Assembly (NCBI RefSeq): GCF_005166025.1
Contig: NZ_CP028923.1
Span: 1,614,001 to 1,678,000 of the forward strand
Length of the DNA stretch: 64,000 nt
DNA from: Mangrovivirga cuniculi
GTDB lineage: Bacteria; Bacteroidota; Bacteroidia; Cytophagales; Cyclobacteriaceae
Reading direction: 5' to 3'
The notes beneath the pieces were generated by a model. It saw only the letters and a program-made list of their open reading frames with translations, did not search any database and was not told the DNA's origin. The translations under genes and the position numbers were made by a program. Positions 37,044-46,524 of the stretch are shown in pieces (the first letter of the stretch is position 1; every line of letters begins with the position of its first letter).

Positions 37044-37490
37044 TCATTTTTCATTTATTTTATCAATTAACAGGCAAAGTGTTTCTTTCATTTGCAAAAT
37101 TTCACTAACGGAAATATCTTCTGAAGATAATTGCTCAATCAGTTTTGAAGGAATTGATTGGGCTCTTTCTTTTAGTTTTTTACCTTTTGAAGATAGTTTG
37201 ATATAAACTGTTCTTTCATCTTCTTCAGATCTAGATCTTGTGATCAGGCCAGAATTTTCCATTCTTTTGAGAAGTGGCGTTAAGGTATTGGTTTCAAGGA
37301 TTAATTTGCTGCTTATTTGTTTTATAGAAATATTATCCTTTTCCCATAATACAAGTAATACCAGGTATTGAGGGTATGTAATTCCCAATTCATCTAACAG
37401 AGGCTTGTAGGCTTTGGTAATGAGACGAGAGCCTGCATATAACGGGAAGCAGATCTGGTTTTCAAGCTTTAAGATATCATCCGAATTCAT
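37044..37490 (-). CDS. MarR-family regulator, OhrR-like
   Basis: 148-residue MarR repressor of OhrR type, which senses organic peroxides through an N-terminal Cys. That residue is visible as Cys14 in LENQICFPLYAGSRL, followed by YKPLLDELGITYPQYLVLLVLWE. The helix-turn-helix region is IKQISSKLILETNTLTPLLKRMENSGLI and the wing is RSRSEEDERTVYIKLSSKG. The usual partner gene ohr is not next to it. The 141 bp upstream contain only a short open frame of doubtful value (ATG 37545). Confidence 0.9.
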   Translation of the reverse strand: MNSDDILKLENQICFPLYAGSRLITKAYKPLLDELGITYPQYLVLLVLWEKDNISIKQISSKLILETNTLTPLLKRMENSGLITRSRSEEDERTVYIKLSSKGKKLKERAQSIPSKLIEQLSSEDISVSEILQMKETLCLLIDKINEK

Positions 37491-37631
37491 AATTATTCTG
37501 CGAAATTTATCATAATTGATAATAAACTTAATGAAGATTGAAGGATGAATGAAGAAAAATTGTCAAAAACCATAAGAGACTTTATTAGTAGTAATAGTTT
37601 TCAAAATTTCACTTTCAGCTTTAACAAGTTA

Positions 37632-39254
37632 TCAGGAATCATACCGATCAAATACTTGAGTTCCCTTATGCCAAACAGCATCCACTTTTAATTTATTCAA
37701 TGAAATACTTTCTACCTCATGAGGATTTTCTTCCAGAAGAATAATATCTGCATCAAATCCTGGTAATAACCTTCCGGAGGATTTTTCAGTATGATTTAAA
37801 AAACAGGGTGAAGTACAATAACTATGGAAGGCCTGATCAATTGTTATCTTTTCCTGTGGCTGCCAGCCTCCCTCCGGGTTGCCATTGTCATCCGTTCGAT
37901 TCACTGAACTAAAAATGTGTTCCATTGGATTTAAAGGTCCAATTGGAGCATCTGAACTCGCAGTAAATATCACATCATTTTCAATCAGGCTTTTTCCCAC
38001 CTGAACAAACTGGCATCGGTCTTCTCCTAACCATTGGGAGTATTCCGGATATTCTTTTTGTAAAAATCCAGGCTGAGTTTCGATAGGTACTCTAAATGTG
38101 TGAAGCATCTTTAAAAGATCAGGCCGAGTATTTTGCATGTGAATAATTCGATGTCTCATCGGATTTTTTTCTTTCTTATTTGCCTGAATAATTGCTTTTA
38201 AGGCAGTTTCGACTGCTCTGTCACCAATGCAGTGCATAGTAACTTGCATATTGTTTTTTTCAGCAAAAGAAACCATTTTGTTTAATTCCTTCTGATTGTA
38301 AATTAATGTTCCGGTAGTGCCAGTATCAAAATACGGTAAATTAAGGGCTGCGGTATGAAGTCTATATGTCCCATCTACAAAGATTTTAAATGCTCCAACT
38401 CTAACATTTCCTTCACCATCACCTGTTCTGAATTTATAATTATCGATATAATACTTCATGTCTTCGATATTAAAAACATAGTGGTGCAGGTATGCAGAAC
38501 AGGTTAGCTCTCCTTTCTTATCAAGGTCAGAATAGGCTTTCCATACCTTAGAATAGTCTCCCACGTAATTCAGATCATCCGAATCGATATGGGTAATTCC
38601 GAATTCAGCTAAATGTGGAAGTCCATCGATGATTGCATCTTTAGCTTCTTTAGTGGATTTATTTCTGAAGTGCATTTTTATAAAATGTACAGCAGTATCT
38701 TTAAATCTGCCTGTCCAATTGCCATTGTTATCTTTTTCTATAAATTCATCATGACCTTCTTCAAGGAGATCGTCTTTACGCACGATTTCTAAAGCCTTAG
38801 TATTAAGCACACATTCATGTCCATCCTGGTGCAATAAGAAGATGGGATAATCTATATCTATTGAATCAAGGTCTTCTGCAGTTAATAATGTGTCTTTATC
38901 GCTAAATTTATTATCCATCAAGCCTCTTCCAACCAACCAGTTATTTTGTTGTAATGCCACTTCCTCAGCACCATCACTTAGTTGTTCTTTAAGGTGTTTC
39001 CAGGTGGTGATCTTTCTAAGATCCCGTTCTTTTTTCATAAGCGAGTATCTTAAGAAATGAATGTGAGAATCTTTGAAAGATGGACACAAGACTCTCCCTT
39101 TGGCGTTAAAGGATTTTTCAGGATTTTTGCCTTTATATCCGTTTTCTTCTATTGAAACAATTCGTTGATCTACTATTCTAACCTGGTAATATTTGTTATC
39201 GTGAAGGTCGAAAGGACGATATACCTGGGCGTTGGTGATTAAAGTATGGGACAT
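37632..39254 (-). CDS. Amidohydrolase family protein (YtcJ-like)
   Basis: 540-residue metal-dependent hydrolase of the YtcJ-like amidohydrolase group. Metal ligands appear in order: DSHIHFLRY, TMHCIGDRAVETAL, HRIIHMQNTRPD, and TASSDAPIGPLNPM (the barrel Asp). A composite beta domain closes around the ends (ADIILLEENPHEVE). No signal peptide, so cytoplasmic. The start codon lies inside one arm of a perfect 18-bp inverted repeat (39248-39301), which could hide it in the mRNA. The substrate is unknown. Confidence 0.88.
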   Translation of the reverse strand: MSHTLITNAQVYRPFDLHDNKYYQVRIVDQRIVSIEENGYKGKNPEKSFNAKGRVLCPSFKDSHIHFLRYSLMKKERDLRKITTWKHLKEQLSDGAEEVALQQNNWLVGRGLMDNKFSDKDTLLTAEDLDSIDIDYPIFLLHQDGHECVLNTKALEIVRKDDLLEEGHDEFIEKDNNGNWTGRFKDTAVHFIKMHFRNKSTKEAKDAIIDGLPHLAEFGITHIDSDDLNYVGDYSKVWKAYSDLDKKGELTCSAYLHHYVFNIEDMKYYIDNYKFRTGDGEGNVRVGAFKIFVDGTYRLHTAALNLPYFDTGTTGTLIYNQKELNKMVSFAEKNNMQVTMHCIGDRAVETALKAIIQANKKEKNPMRHRIIHMQNTRPDLLKMLHTFRVPIETQPGFLQKEYPEYSQWLGEDRCQFVQVGKSLIENDVIFTASSDAPIGPLNPMEHIFSSVNRTDDNGNPEGGWQPQEKITIDQAFHSYCTSPCFLNHTEKSSGRLLPGFDADIILLEENPHEVESISLNKLKVDAVWHKGTQVFDRYDS

Positions 39255-39301
39255 AAATATTTAATTTGTTATTATTATAATTTATTAAATATTTATGTCC
39301 C
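39248..39301 (-). repeat. Perfect 18-bp inverted repeat covering the amidohydrolase start codon
   Basis: GGGACATAAATATTTAAT (39248-39265) and its exact reverse complement (39284-39301) are separated by 18 bp. On the minus-strand transcript the second arm contains the AUG of the amidohydrolase gene (39254-39252). It could be a translational lock, a terminator for the gene upstream, or a dimer binding site. Confidence 0.7.
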
Positions 39302-39324
39302 TTTTTAGGATAATTAAGGAAACT

Positions 39325-40217
39325 TTAAGGATTTGAATTTTCGATTTCCTTTAGTTTTTCTTTAGCATTTTTATTTTCCGGATCTAATTCTAATACTTTG
39401 TTGTAAAGATTTTTAGCTACTTCATAGTTTCCCGCCATGACATTCGCTTCTGCATAACTATCATATACATTAGGTTGATATTTGAAGATATACATATTTG
39501 TTTCGAACACAAAAAGAGCTTCCTCTATCCGGTTAGCGTCTAATAAAACATACCCTAGTGTATTTAGCTCATTTGATTTACCTGTTTTATAGTAACATTC
39601 GATGACGTGCTTTCTTTTTTCGGCCTTTATTTCTTCAATAGTCTGGTTTTTAAAAAGCTCCAGAATATAGTCAGCCGCTCTGTAATTAGGTATAGATGGA
39701 TAACCCAATGCTATTTGTGCCAGATCAGTTTCAAGATCATTTACCGGAGACTCGACTATTCGTGCAAATTCTTTATCGTTTCTGTAAAATATAAATGTCG
39801 GGACCCTATGGATTTTTAAGCCTTTTTCTTCTGCATCAGGACCTTGCTTATATTTTCCTTCTACTTTACCATCATACAATGCATACAATTTTAACTGGTT
39901 TTCTTTAAGGCCTATTTCTTTCCAAAGTTTAATGAATTTTGGGACATAATTCTTGCTATCACCACACCAGCTGCCAAAATAAATATTCACCTGGACATCT
40001 TGAAGATTATTAGCCCAGCCAATGTCTTTTCCCGATAGTTCAAATTCGTCCGCACTTGACTCGTACCAGCCAGAGTAAGCCGTATCAGTCTCTAAATATT
40101 TAATGGAATCTGTCCACAAAGATGTTTATCACCGTTATCATTAAAATAAGTTATATCCTCCTGTGAAAGAATTGGAAAGTATAAAAGAATAAATGTAAGT
40201 GTAAATAAATTTTTCAT
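39325..40217 (-). pseudogene. Thioredoxin-fold plus TPR protein with signal peptide, frameshifted
   Basis: A signal peptide (MKNLFTLTFILLYFPILSQ, start codon at 40217) is joined across a one-base break to a thioredoxin-like domain. That domain has VNIYFGSWCGDSKNYVPKF (single active Cys, WCGDS) and a cis-Pro-type RVPTFIFY. C-terminal TPR-like repeats follow (EEALFVFETNMY, YEVAKNLYNKVLELDPENKNAKEKL). The frame changes between 40118 and 40127; one more base in the AAA or TTT run gives a 297-residue protein. Without the repair the second part would have to start at TTG 40119 with no signal peptide. Function is probably periplasmic thiol or redox chemistry, but the single Cys argues against a normal disulfide reductase. 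Confidence 0.8.
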
Positions 40218-40336
40218 TTGATTGATTAAGGTTGAATGCAATCTTAATCAACAATGAAGAAGAGTTATGCTAGTCAGGTGTTAATAATTCCTAACTAATC
40301 GATGATTTTGTTAAAAAATCCTTCAATAGAATCTGA

Positions 40337-40628
40337 TTATAATATTCCTTTAATGTTTTTTAATTGAGGATCAACATTTTCACCTCCATATAAACCACAT
40401 ATTTCTGCTTCATTATGAATATTGTCACAGTGCCTACAACCAATAGCGAATCTGTTTTGGTCTATTATGAATAATGTAGTGAGCTATTAGCGGAGTTAAA
40501 AAATAATTAAGTAATAATGCACACCAGTAATTTATTTTCTAAAGGCGATAGTCGAACCAACTAATAATTATTGGTAGAGTTAAATAAGTTATTACGAAAG
40601 TTGAAGAAATGATATTTAAAAGACTCAT
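40337..40628 (-). pseudogene. Degraded small membrane protein gene with a Cys-rich tail
   Basis: Directly after the stop of the preceding gene (one base between) an ATG opens MSLLNIISSTFVITYL, a hydrophobic segment, then SWFDYRL and an in-frame TAG. The frame continues with a second hydrophobic segment (INYWCALLLNYFLTPLIAHY) to HNRPK. A further frame change leads to FAIGCRHCDNIHNEAEICG and a stop at 40337. The two-helix-plus-CxxC-tail layout looks like a real protein broken by one stop and one frameshift. No family recognised. It may be decayed or affected by sequence errors. Confidence 0.4.
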
Positions 40629-40629
40629 T

Positions 40630-40977
40630 CTATTTTTTTGGTATGCCTTTAATAATTAAAATGATGCCCAGAATTAAAGGTATATAAAAAATAATTGAAT
40701 AATGACTATTTAATATAACATCCCGGTAATTTACAAATGACAAAATCAGGCCTGATATGAAGATTATGATTCCAGAGATAAAAATTTTATTGGCTTTGCT
40801 ATTTTCAGCTTTAGTTTTAGCATCTTTTTTAAGTTGAGCCTCTATGTATTTTATTATGGCTCTAACTTCGTCATCAGGCAAACCTTTGGTTTCCATATCT
40901 TTTTTTATCAAATCAATATGAGAACCAGGCTTCTTTAATTCAGCCATATAAATATCAATTATTCTAGCTCTACTCAT
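40630..40977 (-). CDS. Small membrane protein, hypothetical
   Basis: 115-residue protein with a charged N-terminal half (MSRARIIDIYMAELKK; LPDDEVRAIIKYIEAQLKKD) and two C-terminal membrane helices (about residues 65-82 and 90-110) ending in GIPKK. No motif or family recognised. One base separates its stop from the start of the degraded membrane gene, so the two were probably one operon. Confidence 0.7.
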   Translation of the reverse strand: MSRARIIDIYMAELKKPGSHIDLIKKDMETKGLPDDEVRAIIKYIEAQLKKDAKTKAENSKANKIFISGIIIFISGLILSFVNYRDVILNSHYSIIFYIPLILGIILIIKGIPKK

Positions 40978-41139
40978 AATTCACTCATGTTAAATCCCTT
41001 TTAGTAATTTAAATTTTAATTTGCTTTCTTAAAAGAATTTTTGAAGCTTAATATCTTAATAGAATTTCTTTAGTGTTGCATAAAAAATGTCACCTATTTA
41101 TTACTTAATATATATTGAGAAGTTGTAATTGATTTCTTA

Positions 41140-43031
41140 TTACATATTTTGATCATTACATGATTCGCAATAGCTACTATTCAGAAATTCATTATTTCTC
41201 AATTGAAAGCTTGCGCCTCCCTGGGATTTCGAATTAAAAAATTGACAGAATCTATCTTTATTTCTGGCCATAGCTTTTCTCACCATTAGCTTTGTGTTAT
41301 CATTCAACCTAAGTCCGTTTTTGTTGAAGTATAATCGCAAATAATAAAATAATAAGTCTTCCGATACGCCAAATTTATTTACTTCCGGAGTTAGGATATT
41401 CAGGGCTGAGTCAAATTCTCCATTAAACGAAAGGAATTTCGAAATACTAAGAATTTCAATTTCATTTAAATTTGAGCTTCTATAATAAGCCAGGATCTTT
41501 TTTATGGCATCTTGCTTCATATCATAATCATTATTCAGAATATGATATTGTCCTGAAACCAGGTAATAATTAATTTTTAACCTGGCCAGTAATTTTGAAT
41601 CAAGTGGGGTATAATTAAGGCTTTGAATTTGGTCAAATAAATTCTTTTCGGAAATAAAAGCTGAATCACCTTCGGAGTACTCCTCAAGCTTTAGGGATAT
41701 TAAATTGTATTTTATTTTCCAGCTATTACCAGTAAACTTTTCTATTTCTTCGAACTTCTCAATAATCTTTTTACGATTACTTATTTTATAATCTAATTCA
41801 AATAATAACAAATTATTAAATAGTGGGGAAAATTGAGATTTTTCCGGTATTTCAAGCAAGTTGATAAATCTTGCTGGTAGCTCTCTCTCCTTGATTTCTT
41901 TGAAAATATGTTTCTGAATAAGAAGAGCTTTATTTAAATCACCTTCTCTGATAGTTTCATTAAAAAATGAAATGAGTAATTCAGTGTTTTTAAGATGGAT
42001 TTTTTTAATCTGAGATCAAGTTTAATTTCAGCAAAACGTTGTTTAGCTAATATGGGCTCAATTTTAGTAAGTAGTAGTTTGTCGGTTGAAAGTATAGATT
42101 TTACTTCTTTTTTTGAATAATTTCTCAAATATTCAAATTCTGTATTTTCAATTGATCCGGCAAATTGGCTCCAGTTTTCAGAAGGCTTTATATGAGGTTT
42201 TATTTTGTTAGTTTGAAATTTTTCAAGTGCCTGAATAATGCTTTGTGCTCTTGCAAATTGGAGGTAATTGTTTTCTTTATACGTTCCTTCCACCGATGAA
42301 TAGGTTTTGATCCAGACATCAGTAATTTCATAATTCGTTACATTGAGAGAGTCATAAAGAGGTTTTATATCTGCAGAGTCATAAGTTGATTTATTTTTAT
42401 TAAAAGGAATTCTGAAAGTAATAGATTTTTGAAAAAATCGATCTGAAAATTCCTTTCGTGACCTGGGAACCGTATCCCAATACAATCCATTTTTGAGCAA
42501 CGTCCAGTTTTTTGTTTGCAGACCAACTGTTGATTGGTAATCACAAAGGGCTTTTTTCTGTAGGATCAATATATTGTATTCTACATTCTCAGGTTCGAAT
42601 GAATATGGCAAAAATCCGATATCTACAGATACGGTGTTTTGATCAGTTAAAACATAATTTTTAAGCAGCTTATTTTTGAAAACAGGGTCCAGCATCAATC
42701 CCCTGTTAGGCCAGGCATCAAGAAATTCATTATTTTTTCCACAGCTATATTGGTTTTTATCGATGATGTCTACGGCAATACCATCAAAGGAATCATCAAA
42801 TAGTTTTTTGAATTGTTTTTCGCTGGGAAAAATCAGGGTTATTTGTCTGTCCTGAACTATTACATCAAATTTAATATCTCCGGGAGTAGAGCTGATTAGC
42901 TTTTTATATTCCTTACACCTGTCTCCAAGTATGCTTTCTGGTCCTTTTATTTTGTTTCTGTATTCACTTTGCTGACTAAATAATGCTACCTGGAAGAAGC
43001 AAAAAATAGTTAATAATAAAATTTTCTTCAT
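41140..43031 (-). pseudogene. Large secreted protein with OmpA-like segment, frameshifted
   Basis: A signal peptide (ILLLTIFCFFQVALFSQQ) begins a protein whose first frame, 365 residues, ends at 41934. The second, open to 41140, covers the C-terminal 240 residues. Both join at the T7 run 42000-42006 (A7 on the coding strand). One added base gives LDLRLKKIHLKNTELLISFF and a 630-residue protein. The segment around ITDVWIKTYSSVEG and NYLQFARAQSIIQALEKF recalls the OmpA peptidoglycan-binding fold. The C-terminal half is helical and TPR-like, with a Cys pair near the end (SSYCESC). Function unknown. Confidence 0.72.
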
Positions 43032-43277
43032 CGGTTAAAAAAGGTTGTTAATTGGTCCTTAACAGCCTGTTACTTCTGATGGCTTTTGCTCTGTTCATAG
43101 TTTAAAAAAAAGCAACAAACTCGGACGAAGATAATTTTATCTTTTTTTAATACAAAATAAATTTTTAAAAAACCTTATATATACCAATTTCTAAAAGGAG
43201 AATGGTAAGATTATTTACAGACTACCATTGAAGAATTCTGACTTTTGAAGGAAATTATGGAGTCAGGCAAGCAAGAA

Positions 43278-43955
43278 TTAATAATATAATTTAAATCTGC
43301 TAAATACATCTATTTCTGTGGTAAAAGTGTATGCGGTGAAGAATCCTTTATCACTTTTACCTGTTAATTGATAGATGTATTCATCTCCAACATCACTTAA
43401 AACCACTCTGTAAGGATGGGTGCTTTCAATAAAAGTGAGTTTAAATGATGAAGAATCTATCCATTCAAATTTTAATTTTGAATATGTTCCATCTTTAAAT
43501 TTTTCATACCAAATCCCATTATTTATCGTGACCCGGATCGTATCGCCGGTAGACTCTATATATTTGAAATCTTTAATGTTAGAGAATTTTTTACAATCTC
43601 TTTTTGAAATTTTAGATGGAGGTCGCGAAGTTGTTAAAATCCAGTCACCTTTTTGTGGAGAATTCTCGTATCCGAAAAATATAAACTCCTTACAACTTTT
43701 ACTTAGTCTGATAAATGAATTATTAATGATTTCATTAGCTTCATTCTGAGAATTAGCATGTTTCTTAAGATAAGGTATCATTGCATTCATAACTGTATTA
43801 TGTATTCTCATGCTGTCAGGATCATCTTCAGTAGCGTTAAATGCAATACATAGCTCATTAACTAACGAATCTCTTTCTGATTTTGATTGTGAATAAGTTA
43901 TGTTCCAGGATATCAAAATAATTGATAGAAATAAAAACGATCTAAAAAATATCAT
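43278..43955 (-). CDS. Secreted hypothetical protein
   Basis: 225-residue protein with a clear signal peptide (FFRSFLFLSIILISWNITYSQ). The C-terminal half has alternating beta-type strands (YSKLKFEWIDSSSFKLTFIEST). Cys residues are in LCIAFNA, SKSCKEF and RDCKKFS. I recognise no family. It lies in a run of minus-strand genes for secreted proteins, with 121 bp to the next one upstream. Confidence 0.72.
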   Translation of the reverse strand: MIFFRSFLFLSIILISWNITYSQSKSERDSLVNELCIAFNATEDDPDSMRIHNTVMNAMIPYLKKHANSQNEANEIINNSFIRLSKSCKEFIFFGYENSPQKGDWILTTSRPPSKISKRDCKKFSNIKDFKYIESTGDTIRVTINNGIWYEKFKDGTYSKLKFEWIDSSSFKLTFIESTHPYRVVLSDVGDEYIYQLTGKSDKGFFTAYTFTTEIDVFSRFKLYY

Positions 43956-44076
43956 AGTTATAAAAGTATAATTTTAGGTATGAGGATACCTGTATAAAAA
44001 TAAATCCTAAATAAAGTGCTAAGATAATTGTGGGTTTCTCTAATTCAAAATAATTGAAAAGGTTTGATTTTTAAGA

Positions 44077-45222
44077 TTATCTGTTCATGGTTAATAAACA
44101 TTCAATCACTGAATTTGAGAAGCTTGAATTATTGATTTTATAGTTATTTAGATGTCGTTTAAATATACTAATATAAATGAACCTTCGTTTTTCCACGTAT
44201 TCTTTTTGAAGTGCTTTGTATTCTTTTTTAGGAGCATACTTTTTAGCAATAATTAATTCTACGGTGCGAACAATGTGTTCATTTATTACCGCATCCCAAT
44301 TGTTATATCCCTGGTTAGACATGACGTCTTTTATTGGAGTTAATAAATGTGTGGTTGCTTCAATCAAAGAATCAGGGATAGCGGCCCATGACTTATATAC
44401 AAATGAATGACCAAATTCATGGATGCTTAATTCTCTTAATTTCACCTCATTCCTGAATCCCATATTCAGGGAATCAGGATTTGATATATTTTGAAAATCC
44501 AGAGCTCCGAAAATATTATATATTCCACCATCAGGATATGAGCCACCAAAACCCATAGTCTTTGGTAAAGTAAGGCTGGGGATCATATGGTATCTGGTGT
44601 ATTCATTATCAAAATAATTTTCCAATCCTGAAATGAAATCAAATGACGGAAGTGTATTTAAGATCTCTTTTTCTGCCTGAAGATAGTATTGTTCATTTTT
44701 TACAAGGTAGTTGTCAAAATCTACTTCCTTATAGTATTCATTTAATCCATGGAGAAATATCCTTGCGTTGTCCCTGGCCTCAATACTATCTTTTGATTTT
44801 GAAAAGCTTAAATAATAAACAGGGTTCAGATCTTCCGGAATACTTGCATGTGGGAATTCAGGTACTCTTATTAGAAAATTTGCCAGTTTATCCAGCCAAA
44901 TGTGATCTGCTACTGAAGCAGCTCTGGCAAGGTTTTTAGAATTTAAGGTCGATTTGTATTCTTTATAAAAAGAATATCCGTAAACATGCCAGTCTTTTTC
45001 TATTAATTCTTTGCCATCGACTGTAATTTTTTGTGTTTCTATATCATTGGCTTCATAGGCCATGGAATATATGAAACCGAGGAACTCAATGTTTTTTTCA
45101 AAGTGTACTACTAATTTTTTATTCGATTGAATTTTTTCCTGTCCGTAAATGTTGCTTAAGCAAATCAGGAGGGTCAGAATTATGCTTACTTTTCGTTTCA
45201 TTTGAATAATTTTTTTCTTCAA
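44077..45222 (-). CDS. DUF4932-like secreted putative zinc metallopeptidase
   Basis: 381-residue protein with an N-terminal signal peptide (VSIILTLLICLSNIYGQ). The zinc-binding motif HEFGH begins at His268 within RELSIHEFGHSFVYKSW, and a downstream Glu (NEHIVRTVELI, about residue 310) may be the third ligand. The layout fits DUF4932 gluzincin-like proteins of Bacteroidota. A second start, ATG 7 codons later, is possible. A striking 44-bp palindromic region lies just upstream (45249-45292), between this gene and the AraC-type gene, suggesting dedicated control. Confidence 0.78.
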   Translation of the reverse strand: MKKKIIQMKRKVSIILTLLICLSNIYGQEKIQSNKKLVVHFEKNIEFLGFIYSMAYEANDIETQKITVDGKELIEKDWHVYGYSFYKEYKSTLNSKNLARAASVADHIWLDKLANFLIRVPEFPHASIPEDLNPVYYLSFSKSKDSIEARDNARIFLHGLNEYYKEVDFDNYLVKNEQYYLQAEKEILNTLPSFDFISGLENYFDNEYTRYHMIPSLTLPKTMGFGGSYPDGGIYNIFGALDFQNISNPDSLNMGFRNEVKLRELSIHEFGHSFVYKSWAAIPDSLIEATTHLLTPIKDVMSNQGYNNWDAVINEHIVRTVELIIAKKYAPKKEYKALQKEYVEKRRFIYISIFKRHLNNYKINNSSFSNSVIECLLTMNR

Positions 45223-45248
45223 ATAAACTGTGAAAAGTAAGTCTTATC

Positions 45249-45292
45249 GACCGGAAACGTATTTCCGGACGTCCGAAATAGTGTTTCCGAAC
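45249..45292. promoter_or_regulatory. 44-bp interrupted palindrome upstream of the DUF4932-like gene
   Basis: Two 22-bp halves are centred between 45270 and 45271. The left half contains CGGAAAC (45252-45258) and ends CGGAC; the right half begins GTCCG and contains GTTTCCG (45282-45288). Fifteen of 22 positions pair. The left half is itself a hairpin, CCGGAAA-CGTA-TTTCCGG. No T run follows, so it is unlikely to be a terminator. Its centre is about 48 bp before the start codon at 45222. Confidence 0.55.
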
Positions 45293-46374
45293 TAATTAGA
45301 TTTATTCGGATTAAAATAATTAGTGGGTGAGTTTCCTTTAATATCTTTAAAAGCCTGGTTAAATGTCGATTTTGAACTAAACCCTGAATCCATTGCTAAT
45401 CCAAGCAAGGTTTTTTTATCGAGTTCTCCATTTTCTATTTTTTTGATCACATCATTTATTCGGAGTGTATTTACATAATTCCTGAAATCCATGCCATGAT
45501 ATGTATTGATCATTTCTGATAGATGTCGTGGGGAAATATCCAATTCGGTTGCAGCTTTTTTAACAGTTAGTTGTGGCTGATGGTAAAGCTTTTTCTTGAT
45601 AAACATTTTATGAATACGTTCAGCTTCTGTTCTGGACTCTCTTGCATTGTCACTAAAAGATGTTTTTCGGGTCAACAAAGGTGGCAGGGAGAAAAAATCA
45701 GGGTTGAAAAACGAAATATAACCTAATGCAAAAATAATTATACATAATATGATAACCGTATATTTAAATACAGGTAAGTGGATGATAGCCTCTAAAAACC
45801 AGAGCAAGGTTATTAATAAAAAGCATATAAAGAAAACAAAGACTTTTACCAGGTGTTTTTGTGCTTTCTTTCCCGGTAAAAATTGAATAGAACTTCTCAG
45901 CTTTTGAATATCCTTACCAACTACTGCCAGTGCAAGGATCATTACCAGGAGGGGAAGAATCTCTGTAAACCAAAACCAGGCTGGGTTATTTATAAGGCTA
46001 TAGGAAGTTGTGAGGTATCTATTTGAATAAAATGAACTCAATTCAACTACTATTTCAATTATCGCCGGAAAAAAGAGTGCCAAATGCCAAAACTTTATTT
46101 TAAATCTTGCCTTGGTAGATAATTTACCAAAAAGAAATAGTGCCGGAGGTAAAGCGAGGTAAGAACAAAATATCCAAAAAGGAAATACATTCTCAACGTT
46201 AGTCGTATTTGTTTTTACTGCCCATCCAGTCAGGATTTCTAGTGAAATAATCAGGGTGATCAATCCCAGAAATAGGTTTTGCTTTTTACCGATCACACCA
46301 CTACTGATCAGGGCAAGACTTAGTAAAAGCCCCTGGCCCGCGGAAATGAGTAGTATGATCTCCAGTAAATCCAT
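45292..46374 (-). CDS. AraC-family regulator with N-terminal membrane domain
   Basis: 360-residue protein. The first about 220 residues form seven hydrophobic segments. The C-terminal AraC domain carries two helix-turn-helix units: LTVKKAATELDISPRHLSEMIN and LLGLAMDSGFSSKSTFNQAFK, followed by GNSPTNYF. This 7TM-AraC layout is common in Bacteroidota and suggests a membrane sensor acting directly on DNA. The 44-bp palindrome lies right after its stop codon and before the next gene, a candidate target. Confidence 0.9.
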   Translation of the reverse strand: MDLLEIILLISAGQGLLLSLALISSGVIGKKQNLFLGLITLIISLEILTGWAVKTNTTNVENVFPFWIFCSYLALPPALFLFGKLSTKARFKIKFWHLALFFPAIIEIVVELSSFYSNRYLTTSYSLINNPAWFWFTEILPLLVMILALAVVGKDIQKLRSSIQFLPGKKAQKHLVKVFVFFICFLLITLLWFLEAIIHLPVFKYTVIILCIIIFALGYISFFNPDFFSLPPLLTRKTSFSDNARESRTEAERIHKMFIKKKLYHQPQLTVKKAATELDISPRHLSEMINTYHGMDFRNYVNTLRINDVIKKIENGELDKKTLLGLAMDSGFSSKSTFNQAFKDIKGNSPTNYFNPNKSN

Positions 46375-46524
46375 TTCAATTCAAATTATCTGTAATTTCT
46401 GACAAGATAGTTTATCCTTGAGTAAAAACTTAATTTTTTACTGATTCCAATCTTTATAAAATTAGATTTTGAATTTTTGTTAATTATAATTCCCGTTGGT
46501 AATCGATATTTTATTATATCTGTG

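Noticed and set aside
37545-37692. A small gene divergent from the OhrR-like regulator
   Set aside because: The 49-codon frame overlaps the end of the amidohydrolase gene on the opposite strand and resembles no known partner such as Ohr.
41140-41859. A separate 239-residue gene
   Set aside because: Upstream codons in the same frame continue without a break into the preceding gene at an A run; it is the C-terminal half of one exported protein.
45249-45270. Rho-independent terminator after the AraC-type gene
   Set aside because: The hairpin is strong, but no T run follows on either strand, and the structure is part of a larger symmetric 44-bp dyad.
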